Positions 1-9,705 of a stretch of DNA of 35,289 bases are shown piece by piece. Made by a program: the position numbers and the translations under genes. The notes beneath the pieces are model-generated. The model had not been told where the DNA came from and did not search any database. It worked only from the letters and a program-made list of their open reading frames with translations. The stretch lies in NCBI GenBank assembly GCA_030447945.1, contig JAUJNV010000030.1, positions 1 through 35,289 on the forward strand. Reading direction: 5' to 3'. Origin of the DNA: Fimbriimonas sp. (GTDB lineage Bacteria; Armatimonadota; Fimbriimonadia; Fimbriimonadales; Fimbriimonadaceae). Positions within the stretch are counted from its first letter, which is position 1. Each line of letters begins with the position of its first letter.

Positions 1-40
1 GAGATAAACATGCCTGCGGGTTTGTGAGTGGCTGGTGATT

Positions 41-107
41 GTTGGGGTGTGTCGGCCTTAGCGCTAGGCGTTGTAAGGGATCCTAAGGCCCAACACCCAA
101 CACCCAA
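41..107. repeat. Imperfect inverted repeat upstream of speE
   Basis: A left arm rich in GTTGGGGTGT words pairs with a right arm built from CAACACCC repeats. The innermost 8 bp (GGCCTTAG at 54-61, CTAAGGCC at 83-90) pair perfectly around a loop of about 21 nt. The arms show short-period repetition, like the other long palindromes in this window. It could be a terminator for a gene left of the window or a dispersed repeat. No T-tract follows. Confidence 0.6.
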
Positions 108-148
108 CGCCTTCTCCGTTTGGCATGTTGGTAACTCCTCCCCGGCCC

Positions 149-1016
149 ATGAGCGAGCCTCTTCTCCGAATCCCCATCCGTGGCGAGCGCTTCTCCCTCT
201 CGCTCGGCGTCCGGGAGCACGTCCATCACCGCGAGACGCCCTTTCAGGTGATCGACATCTACGACACGCCGTCGTTTGGACGCGTCCTCACGCTCGACGG
301 CCATGTCAGCTTGCGGAGTTGGATGGAGACGCCTGCCACAGGCGCTCGTGCAGATTCCGGCTCTGTCGCTGGCGGCCCCCGCCGAGCGTTGGTAGATCGG
401 AGGGCGACGGCGGGGTGCTGCGGAGCCTGTAAGCACGTAGCGTCTGATCGAGTGGATCGACATGGTCGAAATCGACCAAGAGGTCATCGATGCGAGCGCG
501 TGGAGTACCTTCCTTGAGCGCGGGCGCCTTGGCGACCCGTCTGCACCTCCACGTCCAGGACGCTTTCGAGTTCGTCCGCCGAGCCCGTGCAGCCCCATGA
601 TATCTGATCGTCGCGACAGCACCGATGTATACGAGTGGATGAGGGCCTGGAGCGAGAGGCTGTTCACCGAAGTTCTGGAACCTCCTGCGGGTCACTCTCT
701 CCGGCGGGAATCGTGGTCACGCAGGGCAGACAACACCTCTTCTGCCTATTCGCTGCAGAGCATCCTCGGGAAGCGTTCGCGGCGGTGTTCCTCGGGTCGG
801 CGGTTACCATGCCCTCGTGCCTTCTTTGGCGGCTTACTCCGCGTTCTGCTGGGGCAGCCGGGGGCGGAGCCCCGGTCGGCGTTTCGGGAGAGAAGGCGGG
901 AAGGAATCCCCCTGCGCTGCCCGGGGCCCGAGACGTACGCGCGCTGGCGTTCACCCGCCGCCCTTCTAGCGCCGGCCTCCGGCTCGTCCGGGGGTTTCCC
1001 GTGCACTTTGGCCTGA
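149..1016 (+). CDS. speE: Spermidine synthase (polyamine aminopropyltransferase), frameshifted
   Basis: Transfers an aminopropyl group from decarboxylated S-adenosylmethionine to putrescine in the cytoplasm. The N-terminus (MSEPLLRIPIRGERF) is followed by the family beta-strand segment ending VLTLDGHV, then in a second frame QLAELDG, then the SAM-binding stretch GDGGVLR (about nt 398-430), and in a third frame MVEIDQEVIDAS, the acidic substrate-site region. C-terminal pieces RLFTE, SPAGIVVTQ and FAAEHPREAFAAVF match the family end. At least four single-base shifts split it. The reconstructed length of about 289 aa is normal. The end is uncertain; 1016 is the stop of one late frame. No strong Shine-Dalgarno precedes ATG 149. 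The wzm ribosome site starts 28 nt downstream. Confidence 0.85.
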
Positions 1017-1043
1017 GCGTTGCCTCCCGGAAGGCCAATTTGT

Positions 1044-1050
1044 AGGAGGA
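1044..1050 (+). promoter_or_regulatory. Strong ribosome binding site for the Wzm-like permease
   Basis: AGGAGGA sits 5 nt before ATG 1056 and supports that start over the later ATG at 1100. It is one of the few textbook Shine-Dalgarno sites in the window. Confidence 0.6.
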
Positions 1051-1055
1051 AGCGA

Positions 1056-1937
1056 ATGCGCAGCGGCCTAGGGCCTCTGGGCGGCCTCCCCTTTGCCCCA
1101 TGCAAGCCGAGACCACCACGCGTTTCCCGAGTCCGAGCCGACGCTGGTGATCCGGCCCCGGCGAGGGTGGAGGCGCGCTGGACCTCCGCGAGCTGTGGCA
1201 GTTCGGGACCTGTACAGGACCATCGCCGCGCGCGACGTGATCGTGTCGGTACCGCCAAACGGCGCTGGGCGTGCGTAGGTCGTCCTGCAGCCTACTGATC
1301 GCGGCGGAATCTTCTCCCGCTTCGTGTTCGGGCACATTGCGAAGATGCCGAGCGGCGGAGTGCCCTATATGGTTTTCGCCTACACTGGGCTTCTGGGCTG
1401 GACGCCCTTCCCCGCCAAACACGCTCAGCCGCACCAGCACCGCGCTCGTGAGCAACGGCGCGCTCGTGTCGAAGGTCTACTTCCTGCGGCTGATCCTCGC
1501 TCTCGACCGTCTTCTCGCGTTGATCGACACGTAGTCGCCTTCCTGCTGATGATCGTGCTGATGGCGATTCATTGATCGCCACACCCGGGGCTGCTGCTGA
1601 TGCCGTGAAGTATTGGTGGTGATCCTGATATTGGCGCTCGGCATCGGGCTGATCGCGTCGCGCTCATGGTCTCCTACCGGACGTCGGGTCTACGATTCCC
1701 GTGCTCCTGCCCATGCTGCTCTACCTAAGTCCGGTCGCGTTCATCCCCGGGGCGTCGGCCCGCTGTACTTCCTGAATCTGTCGCGTGGATCACTGAAGAC
1801 GTTCTGCTGGTCCATTCTCGGGGTGGGGAATCCGCAGTGGGGCTGGGTCCTCTACTGACGTGCTTCGCGGTGACGGTCTTCTTCGCGGGTGCCTTCGCCT
1901 TTAGCGGATGGAGCGGAGGTTCGCGGATGTCATCTAA
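1056..1937 (+). CDS. wzm: Polysaccharide/polyol-phosphate ABC exporter permease (ABC-2, Wzm/TagG type), frameshifted
   Basis: Inner-membrane permease that, with the ATPase next door, exports a lipid-linked polysaccharide. Pieces in three frames join into a typical protein of about 290 aa: an amphipathic N-terminus (DLYRTIAARDVIV), then QTALGVVWVVLQP-like sequence, FGHIAKMPSGGVPYMVFAYTG, TLSRTSTALVSNGALVSKVYF, VVAFLLMIVLMAIH, LALGIGLIAS, IPVLLPMLLYLSPV, and WSILGVGNPQWGWVLY. These are the conserved cytoplasmic helix and six membrane segments of the family. At least six indels break it. The stop TAA (1935-1937) overlaps the wzt start by 11 nt, so the two genes are translationally coupled. A later start at ATG 1100 is possible. 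Confidence 0.85.
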
Positions 1938-3195
1938 CGACGTGGCGATCAGCGTACGCGGGCTGAGCAAGAGCTACTGATCGCCCACAACGACGAGCAG
2001 CGCAGCACCTTGCGCGAAGCGGCGCTCGCCCGCCTGCGCAAGCCGCTGAATCGACCCGGAGAGCGGGAAGACGTTTTGGGCGCTCCGCGACGTGTCGTTC
2101 GACATCCCCAAGGAGGTCGTCGGCGTCGTCGGGCGCAACGGGCGGAAGTCGACGCCGCTGAAGATCCTCAGCCGGATTACGGAGCCGACGGCGGGCGAGG
2201 TGCGGATATGGGGCCGGATCGGGAGCCTGCTGGAGGTGGGTACCGGCTTCCACCCAGAGCTGACGGGGCGGGAGAACGTTTTCCTCAACGGTGCGATCCT
2301 CGGCATGTCCCGGGAGTGAGATCGCCCGGCAGTTCGACGCCATCGCCGACTTTTCTGGAGTCGAGCGGTTCCTCGACACGCCGGTCAAGCGGTACTCCAG
2401 CGGCATGTACGTCCGGCTCGCCTTCGCGGTCGCCGCCCACCTCCAGTCGGAGATCCCTCCTCGTGGACGAGGTGCTCGCGGTGGGGGACGTGGAGTTCCA
2501 GAAGAAGTGCATGGGGAAGATGCAGGACGTCTCCCGAAGGGGCGGACGGTCCTCTTCGTGAGCCACAACATGGGCGCGGTGAACAACCTCACCCGGAGCG
2601 CGATCTTCATGCAGGACGGCCAGCTCGCCCTGGCGGGGACGACGCCAGACGTGGTGCGTGCCTACCTGGACTCGGAGCTACCAGCGCGCCACCGAGTGGA
2701 CCGCTCCCGCACCGAAGGACATTCCCGTGCAGTTCCTGCGTGCGGAGATCTCCAAGCCGGGCGAGGACGCAGGGGAAACTTTTACCGTGTTCGGCGACCT
2801 TGTCGTGACGGTCGAGTACGAGGTCCGGCAGCCCGTTCGAGGAGTGATCGTCGCCGTCATTCTCCACGCGGGCGACAGGGCTTCTGCGCCAACTCGAGGA
2901 CATCGACGCGATGCCCATCCTCCTCGAGACCCGACAGCCCGGCGGGTATCGCTCTTCGGTAACGATTCCGGGGATGGCTGATGAAACGAGTACATGATCC
3001 GGCTCTCCACGGCTCAGATCGGGGTCGAGAACTACGAGGTGGTCGAAGCGTTCGCCTTTGACCCTCGTGGACACCGGCGACCCGAAGCTCAGGGCGCACC
3101 GGGGCGGCTATCTGCTGCCGCAGCTTCCGTGGCAGATGCAGAAGCTCGGCGAGCTGGAGCCCGAGCCCGAACCTGCCAGGAGCGTCGCGGGGTGA
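1927..3195 (+). CDS. wzt: Polysaccharide ABC exporter ATPase with C-terminal carbohydrate-recognition domain (Wzt type), frameshifted
   Basis: Cytoplasmic ATPase that drives the adjacent permease. In order: N-terminal Rossmann-like strand ([12 protein letters not shown]), Walker A (VGRNG then KST; one base lost in GGGCGG at about 2140), the Wzt/TagH region [20 protein letters not shown], signature [14 protein letters not shown], Walker [12 protein letters not shown], and H-loop FVSHNM. After nt 2700 comes a domain of about 140 aa ([51 protein letters not shown]) matching the glycan-binding domain of Wzt-type proteins that recognises the chain end. At least six indels. Its TGA overlaps the next GTG start (GTGA). 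A C-terminal domain of this kind implies length- or cap-controlled export. Confidence 0.88.
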
Positions 3196-4391
3196 GCCCG
3201 GGGAAGCCGCGCGTCGCTTTCATCACGTCACTGGCGGGCCTCGGTTGGGGCGGAAGCGAGGAGCTCTGGAGCCAAGCCGCGCTCAAGCTATGCGAGCGGG
3301 GCTACGACGTCCGCGCCAGCGTGGGCTGGTCGCCCACGCCCGCGGCTCGCGTACACGCGCTCGAAGGGGCGGGCGGCCACGTCTGGTACAGGAAGCCCGC
3401 CGAGGCGGTGCGTCGTGGACTCGTGGGGCGGGCCCTGCGCAAGGCGCAGAGGGCCGCAAAGCTGGAGCCGGTCGTGGTGCCGCCCCTCGACGCCTGGCTC
3501 GACACAATGCAGCCCGATTTCGTCGTGGTGTCGCTGGCCTACTACGCCGACCCTACGAAGTGGATCGAGGTCCTCGGCCACGGGTGGGCGGAGAAGATCC
3601 TCCAGCGATCCATCCCGTACGCGCTCGTCGTGCAGTCGGCGGGTGAGCCCGATTGGCCGAGCGACGACTCGGCCCGCCGCCTCGCGACGGTCTATGAGGG
3701 AGCGCAGGCGGCCTACTTCCTCTCGCAGGGCAACCTACGGCTCGTGCGCCGCACCATCGCGAGCCGGATAGAGCCCGCCCGCCCCGTGGTAAACCCGTAC
3801 AACGTGCCTTACGACGGCGAACTGCCTTGGCCGGACGAGAAGGACGGCCTGCGACTCGCCTGCGTCGGACGGCTCGATCCCGAGGCGAAGGGGCAGGACG
3901 TCTTGTTCGAGGTCCTGGCCATGGAGAAGTGGCGCGCCCGCCCCGTGCGGCTGACCCTCTACGGCAAAGGCCGGCAGGAGCAGACCCTCGGCCGGCTGAA
4001 GGAGATGTGGGGCCTGGACAATGTGAGCTTGGGCGGGCACGTGGACGACATCCGCACCGTCTGGCGCGATCACCACGCGCACGTGCTCCCCTCCCGCTTC
4101 GAGGGCCTGCCCCTGGCCAACGTCGAGGCGATGCTCTGCGGCCGGATGTGCATCGTCAGTGACGTGGCGGGCAACGCCGAGCTGGTCGAAGACGGCGTGA
4201 GTGGATTCATGGCGTCCGCTCCTACGGTAGACCTGGTCGAGCGGGCGATGGAGCGGGCCTGGGAGCGGCGATCCGAGTGGAGGGCCATGGGCCAGGCCGC
4301 CGGGGCTCGGGCGCGCTTACTCGTGCCTCCAGACCCTGCGGGAGCGTTCGCGGACGACCTAGTGGGTCTTCTTGGGGCGGTTCAGGAATGA
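3192..4391 (+). CDS. Glycosyltransferase, GT4 family, intact
   Basis: Uninterrupted 399-aa reading frame from GTG 3192, which overlaps the wzt stop. N-terminal GT-B domain begins PRVAFITSLAGLGWGGSEE, with the glycine-rich donor-side loop. The C-terminal domain has GLRLACVGRLDPEAKGQDVL, VSLGGHVDDI, the E-x7-E region SRFEGLPLANVEAML, and VEDGVSGF. It should transfer a sugar from an activated donor to a growing lipid-linked glycan at the cytoplasmic face. It sits with the exporter, so probably acts on the polysaccharide that Wzm/Wzt move. Donor and acceptor cannot be read from sequence. It is one of the few long frames here without an indel. Confidence 0.9.
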   Translation: MSPGKPRVAFITSLAGLGWGGSEELWSQAALKLCERGYDVRASVGWSPTPAARVHALEGAGGHVWYRKPAEAVRRGLVGRALRKAQRAAKLEPVVVPPLDAWLDTMQPDFVVVSLAYYADPTKWIEVLGHGWAEKILQRSIPYALVVQSAGEPDWPSDDSARRLATVYEGAQAAYFLSQGNLRLVRRTIASRIEPARPVVNPYNVPYDGELPWPDEKDGLRLACVGRLDPEAKGQDVLFEVLAMEKWRARPVRLTLYGKGRQEQTLGRLKEMWGLDNVSLGGHVDDIRTVWRDHHAHVLPSRFEGLPLANVEAMLCGRMCIVSDVAGNAELVEDGVSGFMASAPTVDLVERAMERAWERRSEWRAMGQAAGARARLLVPPDPAGAFADDLVGLLGAVQE

Positions 4392-4464
4392 TCTAGGAGC
4401 CTGTGTGGAAATGTCGGGTCCCCTCCGCGGTCTGTACTTGCTCCTCTTAGTATTACAGCCTCAC

Positions 4465-5250
4465 CTAGATAGGACACGTTGCTCCTCTAGTCCGGTAGTG
4501 GCACCTCATGGCCCTGAGCTGGTGTCTCCTCCTCCAGCGCGACCAGTGGAGGGCGAAGGCCTCGGCGGGAGGCTCTCTCCACAGCAGGCGGCACAAAAGC
4601 CTCCGGATCTCCGGCAGACTCAGCGGGATCAGCCCCTCTTCGAGCCCCCCTTTTCCCGCTCCCTCGCCCGCACCGCCGCGAGGACCGCCTGCGCCAGCAT
4701 CGAGAGCGTGACGTGCCGGCGCCAAGGGTCCCACCGCCTCACCTCGTACTCGTCCAGGCCGCACTCCTGCTTGGCCTCTTCGAAGCACGACTCCACGCGC
4801 CAGCGCGCGCCCGCCACCTTGGCGAGCGTCCCCACGTCCGCCTTCTCCCGGGGGCGAAAACCACGTAGTACGCCGTCTCCTCCAGGTCCTCCACGCTCCG
4901 GCGCACGAGCAGCCGGTGAGACCACGCCCGCTCCTCCCGCGTGAGCTGGAGACGCCACAGGGGCACGAGCGCCCAGTCGTAGAGCCGGGGCCCCTTGGCG
5001 CCGTCGCCCGCGCTCGCGCGCTCCCAGCGCCCCTCCTCCCAAGCCGTTACGAGCCCAGAGGGCCTGGCGTAGCGGCCGATCTCCACCATCAGAGGCTCGT
5101 TCGAGCGTACCGCCAAGACGAACGGCTGCCTCCTCTCTTCCAGGAAGAGGCGCAAGGAGCGGTCGCCGCCGTATACCTCGTCCCCCGTCACCCACGCGAC
5201 CGGAACCCCTGCGTCCAAGGCGCGCCCCAGCATCGCCCGCGCGAGCTCCG
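4465..5250 (-). mobile_element. 5'-truncated IS701-like transposase remnant
   Basis: The minus strand encodes the C-terminal half of a DDE transposase in three frames. First piece: PELARAMLGRALDAG, then VAWVTGDEVYGGD with a catalytic Asp candidate. Second piece: GARWRVESCFEEAKQECGLD with the catalytic Glu region, and WRRHVTLSMLAQAVLAAVRA. Last piece: LIPLSLPEIRRLL and HWSRWRRRHQLRAMRCHY, ending at 4465. These match my memory of the IS701 family. The N-terminal half is missing: homology stops at about 5250, at the palindrome CCGGCTATAGCCGG. No matching terminal inverted repeat pair could be found. Two indels separate the pieces. It is a dead fragment next to the AT-richer block that follows. 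Confidence 0.75.
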
Positions 5251-5262
5251 GCTATAGCCGGG

Positions 5263-6018
5263 GTGAGCAGCGGAGGGGCATTTAGCTCCGAGACTCTAGC
5301 AGTGGCAACCTCAGGCTTGCAAGCAGCACTCCCCCGAGGAAAAGGACCTTACAGGCGGGTGAAAACAACGCAGGCATTTCTCGGTGCCACGGGCAATTTC
5401 TACCTTCCGAATAGCAGCAGTACTGAATTGGGCAGCCGGGATGAGAGCCATTTCATCATGCTTGGCAGTAGTGGCAATGGAGGCACGAAGGAAGTGGATG
5501 CAGGCCTTATGCACGATACGCGTACAGAGTCACAAGGAGGATGGAGGCCCTATCTGCGCACTTTTCCTGTGACAAAGGAAGAGGTCGTGTTCCCTCGTGG
5601 ATCTCCTGTCTTCGGATATGATCAGTATGTGATTATGTACTATGCCGCCCACCCCCACCGGACGTTGCCTGGTTTCGGAAAGTCAAGTGCTTGCCTGCTG
5701 ACGGTAGAGACTTTTGATGGGCAACAGAGCCAATCGGTCGGCGCGTTCATCGGATATAAGTATAACGAACTTGCTCGGGTAAAGAGAACGCACTCCGTAG
5801 CCCAGCCTAGATTCGGTGTGAATCCAAGTGGCACGCGGATTACCGGTGTCCAGTGGGAGCAAGGGAGGCTGTTCACGGGAGATGGGGGGGCCACATCTTG
5901 GTCATTCAGCCCCGAGTATGAGAACGGCTCTTATCCAGCGAAGGGGGCCGTAGTCTCATGGGTGGAGCAGAGCCGCTACATCAACGAGGTGAACATCAAT
6001 ATAGACACTGCTCCGTAG
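5263..6018 (+). CDS. Unknown protein, possibly 5'-truncated
   Basis: Open frame of 251 aa from GTG 5263 to TAG 6018, unbroken. I do not recognise the family. It is rich in Ser, Gly, Thr and aromatic residues, with motifs such as NFYLPNSSSTELG, DQYVIMYYAAH and RFGVNPSGTRITGVQWEQG, which suggests a secreted beta-rich protein, yet it has no signal peptide. There is no ribosome site before the GTG and the frame begins 12 nt after the broken transposase, so the true N-terminus was probably lost. Codon and base use are clearly more AT-rich than in flanking genes. It is followed after 23 nt by a lipoprotein of similar composition, so the two may have arrived together. Confidence 0.5.
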   Translation: MSSGGAFSSETLAVATSGLQAALPRGKGPYRRVKTTQAFLGATGNFYLPNSSSTELGSRDESHFIMLGSSGNGGTKEVDAGLMHDTRTESQGGWRPYLRTFPVTKEEVVFPRGSPVFGYDQYVIMYYAAHPHRTLPGFGKSSACLLTVETFDGQQSQSVGAFIGYKYNELARVKRTHSVAQPRFGVNPSGTRITGVQWEQGRLFTGDGGATSWSFSPEYENGSYPAKGAVVSWVEQSRYINEVNINIDTAP

Positions 6019-6041
6019 TTCCTAGGCAGCGCAGGGACCCT

Positions 6042-7261
6042 ATGCCGCGTTTGTTTTCCGTTGCGTCGGAGAGTGCAGGGCGCCTCATCCTGACTCGCTC
6101 GTTGGGTGTCATACTGCTGGGCATTGGGTTGCGCCTCCCCGGTTGCTCCCAGCCGAAAAGGAGCCGGTTGGTCTAGTCGTGGTTGCGCAGGAGGTAGGCG
6201 ACAAGGCATATACGGCGGACGCAGCAAAGACCGGTCTCTTCTTGTTGACCTCCTCAAAGAGAAGGCCCGAGCGGGTGTCGAGTCTCCATCCGAAGAATGC
6301 CGACGTAATGGGAGACGCCGTCCGAGAGCCGAAGATGAGCGCCTCCGGGGGCCAAATTGCCTTCTTGGCGGATCGCCAAGGCCTATCCGATCAAACGCGA
6401 CTCTCGCACATCGGAACCGGACCTACGCCTTATCTCTATTTGAACGTGTGGGTCGCTGACTTGAAGGAGCGCGTGGTTCGCCAGCTCACGTCGGGAGACC
6501 GGGGCTGGAGGAACGTTTCCTGGTTGTCGCCCTCAGAGTTGATCGCCGTGCATACGGCGCGCGAAACGGGATTCCAGTCCGCTTCGGTCGATCAAATCGT
6601 GCGGTTGGACACGAAGACAAATGCTAGCGAAGTCCTGCTGACGGAAAAGGAAGCGCTAGCGGACGTCCTCTGGTGGCCACGGTCACGCCTGATCGCGTAC
6701 ACCACCGGGCTCAACTCACACATTCTCTATGGGCTTGACCCATCATCCCGCGCTAAGCGCCGCCTCTACGTGGGGCAGGGATCGCTTTGGGGATTTAGAG
6801 AGGCCCCCATCGGCACTCCTTTTGCCCTAGTTGAGAAGAATGAGACGACCGGAATCGAGACGTTGAAAGTGATCGACCCTAAATCCCGGTCCGAAACTGC
6901 CATCCTACGCGCGTCGTCGCGATCCGGCTTCAGTCAAGAGCCGCTGGGCAAGCTTCTTTGGTCTCCCGAAGGTTCCCGACTTGCGGTGGCGGAGTACAAC
7001 GAATACACCTCGACAACTCGGCAAACAACCGTGCAACTGGTCACCCCTTCGTCGGGAAGGGCACGCGCTTTGGTCACCCTGAGCGGTATTCATCGGCTGC
7101 TCTCGTGGAGTAGAGACGGAAAGTGGATCATCGCCTACACGAATGGGGAGCGCTCGCCAGGATCTCTCGTTGCGCTCCACGTTCAGACCGGCCGCAAGCA
7201 AACCTTGGCAAGATTTCCTAAGCCTCTGCACGGACTTGACTGGAAGGAAGTAACCGACTGA
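6042..7261 (+). CDS. TolB/WD40-like beta-propeller lipoprotein, one homopolymer frameshift
   Basis: ATG 6042 opens a lipoprotein signal peptide: charged start, hydrophobic SLGVILLGIGL, lipobox LPGC with Cys35. The frame then breaks in the AAAA run at about 6157; adding one A joins it to the 6143-7261 frame as QPKKEPVGLVVVAQEVGD. The mature part of about 370 aa has repeated propeller-like blades: SGGQIAFLADRQG, LYLNVWVADLKERVVRQLTSGD, WRNVSWLSPSELIAV, KLLWSPEGSRLAVAEYNE and LLSWSRDGKWIIAYTNGE. These are TolB/PD40 style repeats, usually binding partners at the cell envelope. No catalytic domain is seen. Function unknown. It shares the lower GC of the preceding gene. Confidence 0.8.
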
Positions 7262-7385
7262 GAACGGGCCCCGAGAGAACAATCTTCTATGGGAGTATGC
7301 GGCGGAGTACAGGCGGTACTACGACGAAGCAGCCTTCCTTCCCCATCACCGCTGCTGGCGAAGCTGTCGTAGGCGCCCGTTCCTC

Positions 7386-8586
7386 TCACACAAGCTCCAA
7401 GAGGCGCTCGATCCCTTGAGGCGCGACGCGGAAGCCGTCGTCAAGGCGGCTGCCGACGCAGTAGCCGTGGCGATGGCCGCACGCGCTGGCGAGGTTCCGG
7501 TAGTAGTCGGCGCGGTAGTCCTGGGGGAAGAGCTCGATCAGGCGCAGGCCCGGTTTCGAGAACACGATGCTCGCCAGCGCCGCGCCGTGCGGCGCGACGA
7601 CCGCCTCGGCCTCGGAGAAGGCACGCACCTGCTTCTCGAACGACATCTCGGCGGGCCGGATGGACTCGAACCCCAGCGGCGCGAGAATCGCCATGAGCTC
7701 ATCCTCGTTGCCCACATCCCGCCGCGCCCCGTGCCGGCTCACGTAGAGCCGCCGGGTCGACTCGGCAGGCGGCGAGGGCAGGAAAGTCTCCCGCAGCCAC
7801 CGCACAACGTCCGCTGTCGGTTGCCCTTCCTGCACCGTCGGCGAGGCGTAAAACAGGCTCTCGACCCGCAGCAGCTTGCGCGGGCGCACCACCCACCGGC
7901 GGGGCTCGATGCCGACCCCCCGCAGCGTGGCTTCGTGGAACGGCTGCACCGGCACGTTGAGGAGGCACGGCAGCCCGGCCAGGTCGGGGAGCCGCTGGAG
8001 GATCCGGACGCGGGGCAACACCTCGATCAGCCAGTGGTAGTAGTTCTGGGCGTACTCGTGGTCGAGGAGGATGTGCGGTCCCTTGAGCCGACTCGTCATC
8101 CAGAAGGGCCAGCCCAGGCGATCGAAGCAGTCCGTCCACTCGGCCTCCAGCGGCCCGAAGTGGTTCAGGCTGTCGGCGAGGATGCGGCCGTCCCGGGTCC
8201 AGAGCATCCCCTCCGTAAAGTGGAGCCGCGGCCCTCGCAAGTGCGCGAGAAAGATCTCGCGCGGCTCCGGCGGCGGACGCCAGTTGGGGTGGCTCCGCAC
8301 GGCCTCGTCGAACTCCTCGTCCGCTTCGGTTACGCTCGGCAGCCGGGGTGGCAGGGGCGCGGTCGTGCCGAGGGGGAGGTACCAAGATTCCGCGATCAGA
8401 GCGCCGCCCCCCCGCAGAGCGACGGTCAGGCGGCAGGCTTCGCGGAACGTCGACAGTCGCCGGAGGGGAGCGAGGCTACAGCCGCCAGGCAGGGCGAAGA
8501 CCGCCTTCGCCAGACGCCTGGCCCCAGCCGCGTGCGTCGGCGAGGGGGAGGAGGCGCGCTCTGATTCGCCGGGCGAGGCTCTTCAT
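7386..8586 (-). CDS. Glycosyltransferase family 61 (DUF563-like), N-terminal frameshift
   Basis: The main frame (8300 down to 7386, 304 aa) has the family hallmarks: HILLDHEYAQNYYHWLIEVL with the conserved NYYHW, then RRLYVSRHGARRDVGNE, and C-terminal VVAPHGAALASIVFSKPG followed by LIELFPQ. The same frame continues upstream through AVFALPGGCSLAPLRRLSTF and ALIAESWYLPLGT, so the N-terminus is longer than the first in-frame start. A second frame supplies MKSLARRIRARLLPLAD from ATG 8586; one indel at about 8520-8560 joins them. Predicted cytoplasmic or membrane-associated sugar transferase. It lies back to back with a GT2-GT4 pair (130 nt between starts), so a divergent promoter is expected there, though I cannot place it. 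Confidence 0.82.
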
Positions 8587-8715
8587 CGTTCGGAACCTGG
8601 TACGTGGCCATGAGGCCCCTCCATAGGGAGGCCGATTATAGACTCGTGCGCGGCAGTCGCCGGGTACAACCCCGTCCGGGGCGGTCCCCTCCGCCCCGCC
8701 CAACCTGGAGAAGCC

Positions 8716-9700
8716 TTGCCCAAGGTCAGTGTCGTCTTAACGCTCTATAACCGCGCCGATCTTGTGGAGCAGTCCGCGCGGTCCGTGCTGGACCACCTTC
8801 GGAGACTTCGAGCTGCTCGTCATCGGCGACGCCTCCAGCGACGACGGGCTGGAGATCGTCCGCCGCCTCGGCGATCCCGGATCGTCTGCCACCGCCTAGA
8901 GCGAAACGTGGGCTGCGGGGGCGCGCGGAACGCGGGCATCGACCTCGCGCAGGGGAGTGGATCGCCCTTCAGGACTCCGACGACCTGTGGGCGCCCCATA
9001 AGCTGGAGCGGCAGATGGCGCTTCTCCGAGAAGAGCCAGAGGCCGCCTTCGTGGCCACCTGGGGGCGGGACTTCTGGTGGAAGATGGTGTCGAGGAGCCC
9101 TTGGGCGCATGGCAGGCGCTGCCCGATCCCGCGTTGCTGAAGGCGTACCTCGTGTTCAACAACCCGATCCCCGCCCCGTCGATCTTGTTATGGCGGCATG
9201 CTCTGAACGAGCGTGGCTCGCGCTTCCGGGGCCGCGCGGAGGATTACGACATGTGGTCGAGGCTGGCCGAGACCGCCGACTTGCACGTGGTGCCGGAGGA
9301 GCTGGTTCGTATCCGGCAGCATGGGGGCGCCTCACGGAGATGGAGCCGAACGGCACGTTGAACGACGCGGATGAGGTCCGCCGCCGTCTGCTGGAAGGGT
9401 TACGGGTTCCGTTCGACGAGGAGGAGCTGCGGCTGCATTGCTATCTCGCCAAGGGCGGCACGTCGGAGCTGGGGGCGGTCGAGCGGTGGCTGCACAAGCT
9501 CTCCGTAGCGTCTCGGCGCCTCCCGGAGCGGGAGGCAGGCTCTGCGGACGGTCGTCGGGATGTGGTGGCTGCGCGCGTGCCAGGCCACTTCCGGGTCCCG
9601 GGGGCAGAAGTTCGCCAGGTGGCTGCGCGCCGACCTCGCCCGCACCAGCCTTTCCCCGCGCCACTATGGGCACGCGCTCGCGGCGCCGCATCCCCGCTAA
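8716..9700 (+). CDS. Glycosyltransferase family 2, frameshifted
   Basis: TTG start at 8716 (PKVSVVLTLYNRADLVEQSARSVLD) is supported by GGAG at 8707-8710. GT-A fold motifs follow across frames: ELLVIGDASSDDGLEIV, the region NVGCGGARNAGIDLAQG, and QDSDDLWAPHKLERQMALL with the metal-binding acidic cluster. Then come FNNPIPAPSILLWR and RGRAEDYDMWSRLAE, with the ED catalytic-base region, and RIRQHGG. The C-terminal part (LNDADEVRRRLLEGL, SELGAVERWLHKLS, QKFARWLRADLARTS) is alpha-helical and ends at TAA 9698-9700. At least five indels. The next glycosyltransferase starts 5 nt later, so they are co-transcribed. Substrate unknown. Confidence 0.82.
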
Positions 9701-9705
9701 GACCT

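Noticed and set aside
664..1455. 263-aa minus-strand frame over speE and wzm
   Set aside because: Shadow of frameshifted plus-strand genes; Arg/Pro/Ser-rich with no domain.
4392..4464. Possible terminal inverted repeat of the IS701-like element
   Set aside because: The other end is missing because the element is truncated at about 5250, so no pair could be compared.
7416..8564. 382-aa plus-strand frame opposite the GT61 gene
   Set aside because: Highly charged, repetitive composition with no motifs; the minus strand encodes a clear GT61 protein over the same bases. A GC-rich shadow.
8587..8715. Divergent promoter between the GT61 and GT2 genes
   Set aside because: A promoter must exist, and there is a TTATAG-like box at 8637-8642, but no matching -35 at proper spacing. 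Not called.
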